From NCBI GenBank assembly GCA_024403715.1, contig JAKSRJ010000001.1:162532-226531 (forward strand): a DNA stretch of 64,000 nucleotides, in the 5' to 3' direction. The notes beneath the pieces were generated by a model that had not been told where the DNA came from, searched no databases, and worked only from the letters and a program-made list of their open reading frames with translations. The stretch comes from Saccharofermentans sp. Lineage in GTDB: Bacteria; Bacillota; Clostridia; Saccharofermentanales; Saccharofermentanaceae. Numbering within the stretch: the stretch's first letter is position 1; every line of letters starts with the position of its first letter. Of the stretch, positions 1 to 7,653 are shown one piece after another. A program made the position numbers and the translations under genes.

Positions 1-126
1 CTCATATGCCGTAATAACTGCTATGGTTTCCTGATAGTCGAGAGTAGAGTCTTCGGTTTTGCTACTACATCCAGATAGAAGAAGTACGCACGTTAGTATT
101 ATTGCTGTGAGTTTTTTGATTCTCAT
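1..126 (-). CDS. Lipoprotein, N-terminal part only
   Basis: The start codon is at 126 and the gene runs leftwards off the window edge, so only 42 residues are visible. They form a lipoprotein signal peptide: MRIKK, a hydrophobic stretch (LTAIILTCVLLL), then the lipobox LSGC with Cys at residue 20, followed by a polar Ser/Lys/Glu/Asp stretch. The mature protein should be lipid-anchored on the outer face of the membrane. An AAGGGA ribosome site lies about 13 nt upstream. Function cannot be assigned because the mature domain is outside the window. Confidence 0.75.
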   Translation of the reverse strand, partial: MRIKKLTAIILTCVLLLSGCSSKTEDSTLDYQETIAVITAYE

Positions 127-189
127 ATTTTGGAAAATCCCTTGTAATAATTAATACGCGTGAATTATAGCACATTATTGAAAGTTACA

Positions 190-218
190 TTGACAAATTA
201 ATGTTATGAATATACAAT
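190..218 (+). promoter_or_regulatory. Promoter of tRNA-Ser
   Basis: TTGACA at 190-195, a 17-nt spacer and TACAAT at 213-218 form a near-consensus housekeeping promoter. The predicted start (about 225) is 15 nt before the tRNA. Confidence 0.75.
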
Positions 219-239
219 TATCAAGCATTTATAACTGAT

Positions 240-332
240 GGAGAAGTCGCCTAGCCTGGTCGAGGGCGCACGACTGGAAATCGTGTAAACCCCAAAAGGG
301 TTTCGAGGGTTCGAATCCCTCCTTCTCCGCCA
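240..332 (+). tRNA. tRNA-Ser (anticodon GGA)
   Basis: Acceptor arm GGAGAAG (240-246) pairs with CTTCTCC (322-328), followed by discriminator G and an encoded CCA (330-332). The anticodon loop reads CTGGAAA, giving GGA. The T arm is GAGGGTTCGAATCCCTC, and a long variable arm (ACCCCAAAAGGGTTTC region) is typical of class II serine tRNAs. Its own promoter is upstream and a hairpin terminator follows at 349. Confidence 0.97.
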
Positions 333-348
333 ATGTTGTTTTTGTGAG

Positions 349-380
349 ACCCTTGAAATCATTGAGTTTCGAGGGTTTTT
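349..380 (+). terminator. Rho-independent terminator of tRNA-Ser
   Basis: ACCCTTGAAA pairs with TTTCGAGGGT (one wobble) around a short loop and is followed by TTTTT. Confidence 0.8.
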
Positions 381-397
381 CATTGCATTTTTTTGAA

Positions 398-426
398 TTT
401 TGACGACAGTTTTGACGACAAATGTC
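398..426 (+). repeat. 29-bp direct repeat, copy 1
   Basis: This copy is 28/29 identical to positions 950-978. The unit itself contains TTTTGACGAC twice and ends in AAATGTC. The two copies bracket the micropeptide genes. It may be an attachment-site or recombination remnant downstream of the tRNA-Ser gene, but no integrase is present, so this is only a suggestion. Confidence 0.7.
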
Positions 427-587
427 TATGAAATCAACTGACTTTATTGATGTATTGTTGTCTGTCTGATCAACACTTCCAATTTTCGTAACTGTCGTTT
501 TAAATATTTTTTTCACCAACAGTTCTGCAACGGTCGCTTTTCTATACTTAGCTCATAACAAAGAAATAAACGAAAGGAGAAAAAACA

Positions 588-671
588 ATGGTCGGATTTA
601 CAGTTTTTGGTGTTCTCACAGTAATTGAAATTGGCTTGTGCGGTATCGCTTATGCCATTGAAGGAAATTAA
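588..671 (+). CDS. Micropeptide A, 27-aa predicted membrane peptide
   Basis: This 27-codon frame is preceded by a strong ribosome site, AAAGGAGA (574-581), ending 6 nt before the ATG. The product is almost wholly hydrophobic, one transmembrane helix long (MVGFTVFGVLTVIEIGL plus CGIAYAIEGN), with a single Glu in the middle of the helix. The next gene encodes a similar peptide behind a nearly identical leader (AACGAAAGGAGAAAA), indicating tandem duplication. The pair shares a terminator at 836. I recognise no known family. A small membrane regulator, an accessory subunit of a membrane complex or a type I toxin-like peptide are all possible. Both strong ribosome sites and the conserved pattern argue that it is translated. 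Confidence 0.65.
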   Translation: MVGFTVFGVLTVIEIGLCGIAYAIEGN

Positions 672-719
672 CGAGCTAATACCACGTAACTTATAAACAA
701 ACGAAAGGAGAAAACAAAA

Positions 720-809
720 ATGATTATTGGTTCTACAGTATCACTTGTATGGCTTGGTACTCTTGCAGTAGCTGAAGTTGCCGGATTAGGCTATTTGATG
801 TTCAGCTAA
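720..809 (+). CDS. Micropeptide B, 29-aa predicted membrane peptide, paralogue of A
   Basis: This 29-codon frame has the same leader as its upstream neighbour (ACGAAAGGAGAAAAC just before the ATG). The product is one hydrophobic helix with a central Glu (MIIGSTVSLVWLGTLAVAEV then AGLGYLMFS). Aligned with peptide A it shares TV, then G-x-L-x-V-x-E-[IV], then a Gly-containing end. It lies 48 nt downstream of peptide A and 27 nt before a clear terminator, so the two probably form one transcript. No family is recognised. The retained Glu in the bilayer in both copies suggests a functional charge, perhaps for pairing with a partner membrane protein. That is inference. Confidence 0.65.
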   Translation: MIIGSTVSLVWLGTLAVAEVAGLGYLMFS

Positions 810-835
810 TCAATTGAAACAAATTAATTACGTTT

Positions 836-866
836 TAAGGATCACTTTGTGGTCCTTTACTTTTGC
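836..866 (+). terminator. Terminator of the micropeptide transcript
   Basis: AAGGATCAC and GTGGTCCTT pair (one G-T wobble) around TTT, followed by a T-rich tract. Confidence 0.75.
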
Positions 867-949
867 AATAAATCTACATACAACACAAAAAATTAGCAAT
901 AGGGTTAGTTAAGAAAATCAAAATTTTATACTTAGAATTGTACAGTATT

Positions 950-978
950 TTTTGACGACTGTTTTGACGACAAATGTC
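950..978 (+). repeat. 29-bp direct repeat, copy 2
   Basis: This is the second copy of the repeat at 398-426, in the same orientation and differing only at position 960. It lies 94 nt before the ATG of the zinc-ribbon gene. Confidence 0.7.
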
Positions 979-1072
979 AATTCTTAATCCTTATCTTGAC
1001 TAGTGCAGCTCTGGCGGCACATAACTAGTATCATTATTTGTGTTAAAATAACCTCGGATAGGGGGTGAAATT

Positions 1073-2341
1073 ATGATTTGTAATTCCTGTGGATGTGATA
1101 ATAGAGAAGACTGGGTATTCTGCTCAAATTGTGGTTCAAGACTTGAAGTTCCGATGGATGGCGGTATGGATAATCCTTCCGACAATTCATACGATGAATC
1201 TGAAGCGGAAGTTGAGAAAGCTGGCCCAAATTCAATTGATGCAATTGAGTGTCCTAACTGTGCCGCTAACGTAAAGATTGATTTGTCTCAGGATTTTGCC
1301 TACTGTGAATACTGTGGTAGTTGCCTTTCGTTAGTAGAACTTCGTAAGGAAATACTAGAGGAAGAAGCTCGCATTAAGGAAGCAGAAGCACGTATCGCAG
1401 AAGCTAATGCTTTGGAGGCACAGGCAAATGCCGCTGCTTCTCAGGCGTATGAGGGTGAAGGTTACTACGAAGAGGAAAGGCCAAGCCTAGCAAGAGAAAT
1501 CGCGATGGGCGTTGCTGCTGCAGCTTTGAACTATAGACCTCGAGTAATGAGTACGCCTTATTCTCGTATGGGTATGAGTGAGCCAGCTTATGATTACTAT
1601 CCAGATTATGTTGATGAACCAATTCCGGTTCCAGTTCCAACACGAACAGCATCAGCTCCAGTGTCAGCTGCTGCGCATAGTATTAGTGATTCTGAGCGCG
1701 CTGCAGTTAAAACTGCTCATAAACCAGTTGAAGTACATAAGCCTGAAACCATAAAGAAGCCAGAAGCTGTTAAGCCAGCTCCTGTAAAAGACTACTCTTC
1801 CGTAATGCCTTCTAAGACTCCAGTTGCTGTCCATACGCCAGTTAAAAAGGATATATCTTCAACGAGTACAACAAGCGGTCTTAATAGAGTAGAACCAGCC
1901 AAGGAGAAAAGAGGATTATTCGGTTGGGGTAAGCCAAAGCCTGCTGCAACTACAGCTCCTGTTAAGCCATCAACACCAGTAAGTAAGCCAACTCCAGTTA
2001 GTAGACCTACAGTAAGTAAGCCAACTTCAAGCTCAACAGGTGGATTGTTCTCGAGAAGCAGCGCTTCAAAGCCTACATCTGCTCCAGTAAGTAGACCTGC
2101 AGCAAGTAAGCCTTCATCTGGTGGTTTGTTCTCAAAGCCAAGCACTTCTAGTTCAGTAAGTAGATCAAGTTCAAGTAGTTCAAGATCTTCAGTATCTAGA
2201 CCTAGCGTATCAAAGCCATCAGCATCTAGATCAAGTAGTTCAAGACCAAGTGTCTCCAAGTCTGTTTCAAGGCCTACTTCAAGACCTAGTTCATCAAGGT
2301 CATCTGGCAGCAAGTCTATGGGTGGTGGCAAGAGAAGATAA
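1073..2341 (+). CDS. Double zinc-ribbon protein with long Ser/Pro/Lys-rich tail
   Basis: The 422-residue product begins with a zinc ribbon (CNSCG ... CSNCG, residues 3-22) and has a second one (CPNCA ... CEYCG) at about residues 63-87. A Glu/Ala-rich coiled-coil-like segment follows (about 90-135). The C-terminal half is a low-complexity region rich in Ser, Pro, Lys and Arg with repeated VSKP/VSRP/SSRS units and the motif GLF repeated three times. There is no signal peptide or membrane segment. The start is well supported by AGGGGGTG 7 nt upstream. The ribbons suggest nucleic-acid or protein binding; the basic disordered tail could bind nucleic acid or the cell surface. The precise role is unknown. 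It converges on rubrerythrin with a shared terminator. Confidence 0.75.
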   Translation: MICNSCGCDNREDWVFCSNCGSRLEVPMDGGMDNPSDNSYDESEAEVEKAGPNSIDAIECPNCAANVKIDLSQDFAYCEYCGSCLSLVELRKEILEEEARIKEAEARIAEANALEAQANAAASQAYEGEGYYEEERPSLAREIAMGVAAAALNYRPRVMSTPYSRMGMSEPAYDYYPDYVDEPIPVPVPTRTASAPVSAAAHSISDSERAAVKTAHKPVEVHKPETIKKPEAVKPAPVKDYSSVMPSKTPVAVHTPVKKDISSTSTTSGLNRVEPAKEKRGLFGWGKPKPAATTAPVKPSTPVSKPTPVSRPTVSKPTSSSTGGLFSRSSASKPTSAPVSRPAASKPSSGGLFSKPSTSSSVSRSSSSSSRSSVSRPSVSKPSASRSSSSRPSVSKSVSRPTSRPSSSRSSGSKSMGGGKRR

Positions 2342-2349
2342 AGCATACT

Positions 2350-2384
2350 AAAAGGAGTACCATATTTGTGATACTCCTTTTGCT
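2350..2384. terminator. Bidirectional terminator between zinc-ribbon gene and rubrerythrin
   Basis: AAAAGGAGTA (2350-2359) pairs with TACTCCTTTT (2372-2381), giving T-tracts on both strands between two converging genes. Confidence 0.85.
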
Positions 2385-2405
2385 TGTCAAAAAATAATCT
2401 TGGAA

Positions 2406-2942
2406 TTAGTAGTTCTGAGCGTTTACTTCGAAGTAACTTTGTGGGTGGTTACATGTAGGGCAAACGTCTGGAGCTTCTGTGCCAACAACGATGTGACCAC
2501 AGTTACGGCACTCCCATACCTTAACTTCACTCTTTTTAAATACTTCCTGAGCTTCTACATTCTTAAGGAGTGCACGATATCTTTCTTCGTGATGCTTCTC
2601 GATAGCAGCAACTAATCTAAACTTATTAGCGAGTTCTGGGAATCCTTCCTCTTCAGCTGTCTTAGCAAATCCTTCGTACATGTCTGTCCACTCGAAGTTT
2701 TCTCCGTTAGCTGCAGCTTCGAGATTAGTTGATGTATCACCGATGCCCTCTAACTCCTTAAACCACATCTTGGCGTGCTCTTTCTCATTGTCAGCTGTCT
2801 TTAAAAAGAGTGCTGCAATCTGCTCATAGCCTTCCTTCTTTGCCTTAGATGCGAAATAAGTGTACTTATTTCTTGCCTGAGACTCACCTGCGAAAGCAGC
2901 CTCGAGATTCTTTTCTGTCTGAGTTCCTGCGTACTTGCTCAT
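2406..2942 (-). CDS. rbr: Rubrerythrin
   Basis: Rubrerythrin is a non-haem di-iron peroxidase that reduces H2O2 in anaerobes with electrons from rubredoxin or NADH systems. The 178-residue length is normal. The N-terminal ferritin-like four-helix domain carries the di-iron ligands in the [14 protein letters not shown] helix, the NEKEHAKMW helix, EEEGF and EKHHEERY. The C-terminal rubredoxin-like domain has CRNCG and CPTC pairs for one Fe. The ribosome site GGGAGGA precedes the ATG. The single-gene transcript ends at the shared terminator at 2350. I saw no clear PerR box upstream. Confidence 0.95.
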   Translation of the reverse strand: MSKYAGTQTEKNLEAAFAGESQARNKYTYFASKAKKEGYEQIAALFLKTADNEKEHAKMWFKELEGIGDTSTNLEAAANGENFEWTDMYEGFAKTAEEEGFPELANKFRLVAAIEKHHEERYRALLKNVEAQEVFKKSEVKVWECRNCGHIVVGTEAPDVCPTCNHPQSYFEVNAQNY

Positions 2943-3027
2943 AAATCCTCCCTTTATTTGAATATGTTTTTAATGATTAGTGATGTTATCACATTCTTGC
3001 ATAGTAAAATTTGTATATGTTGTAAAT

Positions 3028-3055
3028 TTGAGTAAAAATAGAGTGAATTTATACT
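3028..3055 (+). promoter_or_regulatory. Promoter of the DUF3592-like membrane protein gene
   Basis: TTGAGT (3028-3033), a 16-nt spacer and TATACT (3050-3055), with the ATG 26 nt downstream of the -10 box. Confidence 0.5.
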
Positions 3056-3080
3056 CCATGGAAATCTAGTAGGAGAATGT

Positions 3081-3761
3081 ATGAAAGCAAAACTATATAA
3101 GCGTAATGTGCATATTGATAATATTAATTCTTATCTTGAACAGGACGAGGACTGTAATTTTAGAGTAGGTGAGGGACAAAAGCCTTCTTTGGATCCAAGA
3201 AGTGTAATGACTACAATTATTGCATTTTTATTTTTTATAACTATTGTATTTATGATTCTAAGACCAAATGGTATGGATGTTTTTAAGCACACTGGCAATG
3301 GATATGTCGCTACAGCTGGTCTAATTCCATTTATCGCTATTATTGGGATTATGCTTTTATATATGATCGTTGATGCGATTTGTTATGTAGTCACTTTGGT
3401 GAATATGAAGAAGTGTGATTTTCCTGTTAAGGCAAAAATAATAATGCTTGAAGAGCGCATTCAAAGTAGAAGACGAGGACCAGCTGTTCATTATTATTAC
3501 CCTGTTTATCACTACTATTATGCTGGTAAGCATTACATAGCAAGGAGTGATGACAGAAGCTATAAGATTAATAAAGTCAATTACACTATGTACTTGGGAC
3601 AAGATGAGATGGTCTTAATTAATTCTGATAATCCATATTCATGTAAGCCTGAAGATGATGTGGAGTTTAGCGGACTTAAGTTATTTACTTATGTTTTTAC
3701 GATTGTTATTTTGACCATTATGATTAGCATGATGCTAATGACTACATTTAAGATTCGATAG
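3081..3761 (+). CDS. Three-helix membrane protein, DUF3592-like
   Basis: The 226-residue product has hydrophobic helices at about residues 41-60 and 79-107, a polar loop, and a last helix at 200-222. The loop between contains a HYYYPVYHYYYAGKHY stretch followed by a YLGQ..MVLINSDNP segment, the pattern of DUF3592 proteins (an extracytoplasmic beta-rich domain that often reads VYPVVRYEVDGK). AGGAGAATGT lies just before the ATG. The gene stands alone. Function is unknown; the family assignment is by resemblance only. Confidence 0.7.
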   Translation: MKAKLYKRNVHIDNINSYLEQDEDCNFRVGEGQKPSLDPRSVMTTIIAFLFFITIVFMILRPNGMDVFKHTGNGYVATAGLIPFIAIIGIMLLYMIVDAICYVVTLVNMKKCDFPVKAKIIMLEERIQSRRRGPAVHYYYPVYHYYYAGKHYIARSDDRSYKINKVNYTMYLGQDEMVLINSDNPYSCKPEDDVEFSGLKLFTYVFTIVILTIMISMMLMTTFKIR

Positions 3762-3845
3762 ATATTGTTCATTGATTGTTTAAATGCACTAGCAAATCAT
3801 CGAGATATAATCTAAGCGAGAAATTGGTTTTTCGTGGGGACTACT

Positions 3846-6218
3846 ATGGGTTTACGAGATGATTTTGTAGAGATACCGGAGATTAGAATTGGAGAGCGTT
3901 CCAATTCTTTGGGTGAGAATTTACTCAAAGAGGGCAGAGAAAACTGGGATTTTTATACTTTTTGTGATGGTGAAGCCTACCTCAAATACGAAGATAACAC
4001 TTTTCTTATTGATATAACTAACACTGGTGATGCTAATCATGCCATTCAGCTTGTTCATAGCGGAATTAAGCTTGAGAATGGTTGTTCATATAGAGTAGAT
4101 TTTGATGTTTATTCTGAGGTTCCACGCCATTTTGGTTTTGCAGTCTCATCTCCTGACAGAGATTATAAGCGTTACCTAAATGATCAGCTTATAATTCTTG
4201 ATGGTAAGTGGGAGACACACAGAGTTACTTTCGAGATGAATGATGAGACTGACGATAATGCAAGAATTGAGTTTAATCTCGGTAATAACGATTCTACTGG
4301 TAATGTCGAGATTAGAAATGTCAGACTCGAGAAGATAAATAAAGACAAAAAGCGTCGTGGTACTATCGGTGTTTGTGGTGGATGGGAAGATGCTGAGAAC
4401 TATAACTTGTTCTTAAGTTCACTCATGATTCCTGAGATTACAGATAATTATGTAATTATGAGTTATACATTCCCTGAGTCTTCTATCGATGAGGATGAGA
4501 CTGATACAGGTCTTAAGTTCACAGACTTTATTTCTATGACTGATTTTGATGCCCTGATTGTTTTTGCCCAGATGGTCGATAAGAGGGATATTCAGGACAG
4601 GATAATTAAAAACTGTAAGACTAAGGACATCCCTCTATTCTTCTTGGAGCAGGAACGAGAAGGTGTAATTAACTGTGTCTTAAATTATGCTGGTGGCTTT
4701 GAGCAAATGGTAGAGCACGTGCTTGATTACCATAAGTGCACTAAGGTTAAGATGCTCGCCGGCTTTAAAGGAAATCCTTTCTCTATGGAACGAGAAGAAG
4801 TCTATAAGAATCAAATGCTTAAGCATGGTCTTATGGTAAATGAAGACGACATAATCTATGGCGATTTCTGGGATGCGGCGACAGTACAAAGACTTAATAT
4901 TCTCTTTGATGCCGGTATGGAAGTTCCAGAGGCTTTTGTCTGTGCTAATGACTCAATGGCTGTCGGTGTATGCGACTGCTTAGAAAGCCGCGGAATTCGA
5001 GTTCCTGAAGAAGTAATTGTCACAGGCTTTGATGGTACATGGCATGGTAAGTACCATAAGCCTGTTATATCTACAGCAGTGCCAGATTACGAGAGCCTTG
5101 GTCAGTATATCATTGGTGTTGTTAAGGGTGAGATTCCATGGAAGTCAGGTAAGACTCAGCGTTATAGCGTAAATTATAAAATAAGTCTTAACGATTCTTG
5201 TGGCTGTGCTGCTGATGAATACGACTGGAGACAGAAGGTTAAGACTTTGGTTGCAGATAACCAGGATTACTTCCGCCATATGCTCGAAATGGGTAAGTTT
5301 ATATCACGTACTATTAGCTTGAACGATATGGATGAAGCCATGATGGATCTCCAGCACTATCTGTGGCTTTGGAAGAAGCAGTATTATTTTGCTGGAATTA
5401 CAAATCATGAATATCCAGGCTATGTAGATACTGTCTTACATGGTAACGGTGGTGAGTATGTCTTTAACGAGAAGTACTATAACCTCAAAAAGCAGTTGCC
5501 AGAATTAGACGAGATTTTAGAGCCAAATAGTGGAATTAATATTCTATTGTTCAGACAAATCAGACATTCTGAGAAGGCTTATGGTTATGTCAGTTGTGGG
5601 TATGAACATTTCACTATGCGTGATCAGCAGAGGTTTGAAGAGTTTGTGCTTTATATTTCTGCTGTAGTCATCTCAGTAATGAATAACATAAAGCTTTTGG
5701 AAGCAAATAAAGCTATTGGTGAATTAAGTGAGAAGGACTATCTTACTGGCCTTTATAATAGACGTGGCTTCTTAAGACATGTAAATGAATTAATGCATAA
5801 TCCAAAGAATGTAGGCAAGATTTTCTCCTTGTTTTCTATCGATATGGATGGTCTTAAACATATTAACGATACCTATGGCCACCAAGAGGGGGATAATTCA
5901 CTTATTGTTATGGCACGTGCATTGAATTCCTTTATTGGTGAGAAAGGCATATGCGCTAGATTTGGTGGCGATGAGTTCGCTATTGCTGCTGTAGGTGATA
6001 TTGATATCGGCGATGGCCTTGTTGATATGCGTAAGCGACTCGCAATTCATACTAGTGGTGATCCTAGAATGCAGGGTAGAGCTTATGAGATTTCTGCAAG
6101 TATTGGTATTGCAGAGTGCATTATTTCTGGTAATGATGACCTCGAGGATATTATGAGATTGTCTGATGTACGCATGTATAAAGACAAGCAGAAGCGTAAG
6201 GAGAAATCTGCGCAATGA
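3846..6218 (+). CDS. Cytoplasmic sugar-sensor-like diguanylate cyclase (CBM-like, LacI-type sensor, GGDEF)
   Basis: The protein (790 aa) is predicted to make c-di-GMP in response to a ligand. It has no signal peptide or membrane helix. Residues about 15-165 look like a CBM4/9-type beta-sandwich (NLLKEGRENWDF ... GNVEIRNVRLEK). Residues about 170-450 resemble the ligand-binding domain of LacI-type regulators (VPEEVIVTGFDG, CANDSMAVGV) without the DNA-binding helix-turn-helix. A helical/GAF-like linker follows, and a GGDEF domain lies at about 630-790 with intact GGDEF near 706 and LTGLYNRRGF. ATG 3846 is preferred over an in-frame GTG 12 nt earlier because GGGGA sits 6 nt before it. The stop codon overlaps the cellulase start by 4 nt (ATGA), so the two are translationally coupled. 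Confidence 0.85.
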   Translation: MGLRDDFVEIPEIRIGERSNSLGENLLKEGRENWDFYTFCDGEAYLKYEDNTFLIDITNTGDANHAIQLVHSGIKLENGCSYRVDFDVYSEVPRHFGFAVSSPDRDYKRYLNDQLIILDGKWETHRVTFEMNDETDDNARIEFNLGNNDSTGNVEIRNVRLEKINKDKKRRGTIGVCGGWEDAENYNLFLSSLMIPEITDNYVIMSYTFPESSIDEDETDTGLKFTDFISMTDFDALIVFAQMVDKRDIQDRIIKNCKTKDIPLFFLEQEREGVINCVLNYAGGFEQMVEHVLDYHKCTKVKMLAGFKGNPFSMEREEVYKNQMLKHGLMVNEDDIIYGDFWDAATVQRLNILFDAGMEVPEAFVCANDSMAVGVCDCLESRGIRVPEEVIVTGFDGTWHGKYHKPVISTAVPDYESLGQYIIGVVKGEIPWKSGKTQRYSVNYKISLNDSCGCAADEYDWRQKVKTLVADNQDYFRHMLEMGKFISRTISLNDMDEAMMDLQHYLWLWKKQYYFAGITNHEYPGYVDTVLHGNGGEYVFNEKYYNLKKQLPELDEILEPNSGINILLFRQIRHSEKAYGYVSCGYEHFTMRDQQRFEEFVLYISAVVISVMNNIKLLEANKAIGELSEKDYLTGLYNRRGFLRHVNELMHNPKNVGKIFSLFSIDMDGLKHINDTYGHQEGDNSLIVMARALNSFIGEKGICARFGGDEFAIAAVGDIDIGDGLVDMRKRLAIHTSGDPRMQGRAYEISASIGIAECIISGNDDLEDIMRLSDVRMYKDKQKRKEKSAQ

Positions 6219-7636
6219 AAATGTTGATTAAAAGGTTCGCAGCGGCTCTTTGTGTCGCTGCTCTTTTATTGGTAGGAATTCCATATCAGATAAGTACAAA
6301 AGCGGATGGAATGATGACAGCAAGTCAGGAAGTGGCTGCTATTAATGTTGGATGGAATCTCGGCAATACGCTTGATTCTTATGGAACATGGATTACTAAT
6401 GTTAATCCTACTTCTGTTGAGACTGCTTGGGGTAATCCTCTTACAACAAGAGAGTTGATTTTATCTGTTCAGCAACAGGGCTTTAATGCTATTAGAATTC
6501 CGGTAACGTGGGCGCAGTTTACAGATAGTGAAGGTAACGTAGATTCAGCTTGGATGAATCGAGTTCATGAAGTAGTTGATTACGCATATAATGCTGGTAT
6601 GTACGTTATCTTAAATGTACATCATGATACAGGTGAACACGGAAGTGATAAGGTCTGCTGGATGATTGCTGATATGAACACTTATGAGCAGACTCGTGAT
6701 AGATTTGAGGGACTTTGGACTTCTATTGCTAATGAATTCAGAGACTATGGCGATCACTTGATGTTCGAAGGTTATAACGAACTTTTGGATATGAATAACT
6801 CGTGGAATTCTTCGACTACAGGAACTACAGCCTATGATGCGACGAATTCATATGCACAACTATTTGTCGATACTGTTAGAAGCACTGGCGGCAATAACGC
6901 TACTCGTAATTTAATAGTTAACACTTATGTGTGTTCCGTAGAACAGGTTGTTCGAGATAATTTTGTATTACCTTCAGACACCGTTCCAGATCATTTAATT
7001 TGTGAGGTTCACTGCTATTCACCTTGGTGGTTTTCAACTGCGACAGATACATCTGATACTACATTTACAGAGCAGCACAGAAGCGATGTAATCACTTTGA
7101 TGAATACGATTAGCAACTTTTCAGAACAGCTTGGCGTGCCAGTTATAATTGGTGAATTTGGTCCAGAGTATAAGAATAATGACGATCAAAGAGCGGCGTA
7201 TATTGAATGCTATATTTCGGAGGCTACTAGCAGAGGAATTAAGTGTTTCTGGTGGGATAACGGTGATTACAGAACTGGCTCGGAATTTGGCGGATATGCC
7301 ATTGTTAATCGTAACAATCTAACATGGAGAACTCCTCTAGTTGAGGCTCTTGTAAATAATTCACAAGGTGAACCAATCAGTGTTATTGAAGAAATATCTG
7401 TTGAGACTCAAGAGGTGGAAACCACAGTTGAATCTACTGTAGAGACAACACAGATTACAGAAACAACAATCGCAGAAACAAATCCGACACAAACGGACAT
7501 AAACTCTTTAGAGAATGTTAATAATACCAATGATTCTACTGGTGTATTATTAGTGGTAGGATGCGCAGTAGTCTTGGGGGCTTATGTAGGCTTGTTCATT
7601 CTAGGTAGGAAAAACGGCTTTAAGAAGAATAAGTGA
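6215..7636 (+). CDS. Membrane-anchored GH5 endoglucanase (cellulase)
   Basis: This is a predicted beta-1,4-glucanase of glycoside hydrolase family 5. A signal peptide occupies residues 1-31 (KRFAAALCVAALLLVGIPY). The catalytic barrel spans about 35-385 with WNLGNTLD, the acid/base Glu189 in EGYNEL, HCYSPWW, and the nucleophile Glu314 in IIGEFG. A Thr/Glu-rich linker (about 390-435) leads to a C-terminal membrane helix (about 442-464) and a basic tail, so the enzyme should stay tethered to the outer membrane face with its catalytic domain outside. No dockerin or CBM is seen. It is co-transcribed between two diguanylate cyclases with a 4-nt overlap upstream; the next gene starts 17 nt after its stop. 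Confidence 0.93.
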   Translation: MKMLIKRFAAALCVAALLLVGIPYQISTKADGMMTASQEVAAINVGWNLGNTLDSYGTWITNVNPTSVETAWGNPLTTRELILSVQQQGFNAIRIPVTWAQFTDSEGNVDSAWMNRVHEVVDYAYNAGMYVILNVHHDTGEHGSDKVCWMIADMNTYEQTRDRFEGLWTSIANEFRDYGDHLMFEGYNELLDMNNSWNSSTTGTTAYDATNSYAQLFVDTVRSTGGNNATRNLIVNTYVCSVEQVVRDNFVLPSDTVPDHLICEVHCYSPWWFSTATDTSDTTFTEQHRSDVITLMNTISNFSEQLGVPVIIGEFGPEYKNNDDQRAAYIECYISEATSRGIKCFWWDNGDYRTGSEFGGYAIVNRNNLTWRTPLVEALVNNSQGEPISVIEEISVETQEVETTVESTVETTQITETTIAETNPTQTDINSLENVNNTNDSTGVLLVVGCAVVLGAYVGLFILGRKNGFKKNK

Positions 7637-7653
7637 TAAATAGCGAGGTATTT

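Noticed and set aside
229..519. Minus-strand frame of 96 codons across tRNA-Ser ending in AEKEGFEPS-like residues
   Set aside because: Its second half is the antisense reading of the tRNA-Ser gene, a well-known false ORF. No ribosome site supports it.
7633..7653. GTG start at 7633 for the second cyclase
   Set aside because: It overlaps the cellulase stop and lacks a ribosome site, while ATG 7654 has GCGAGG at a suitable distance.
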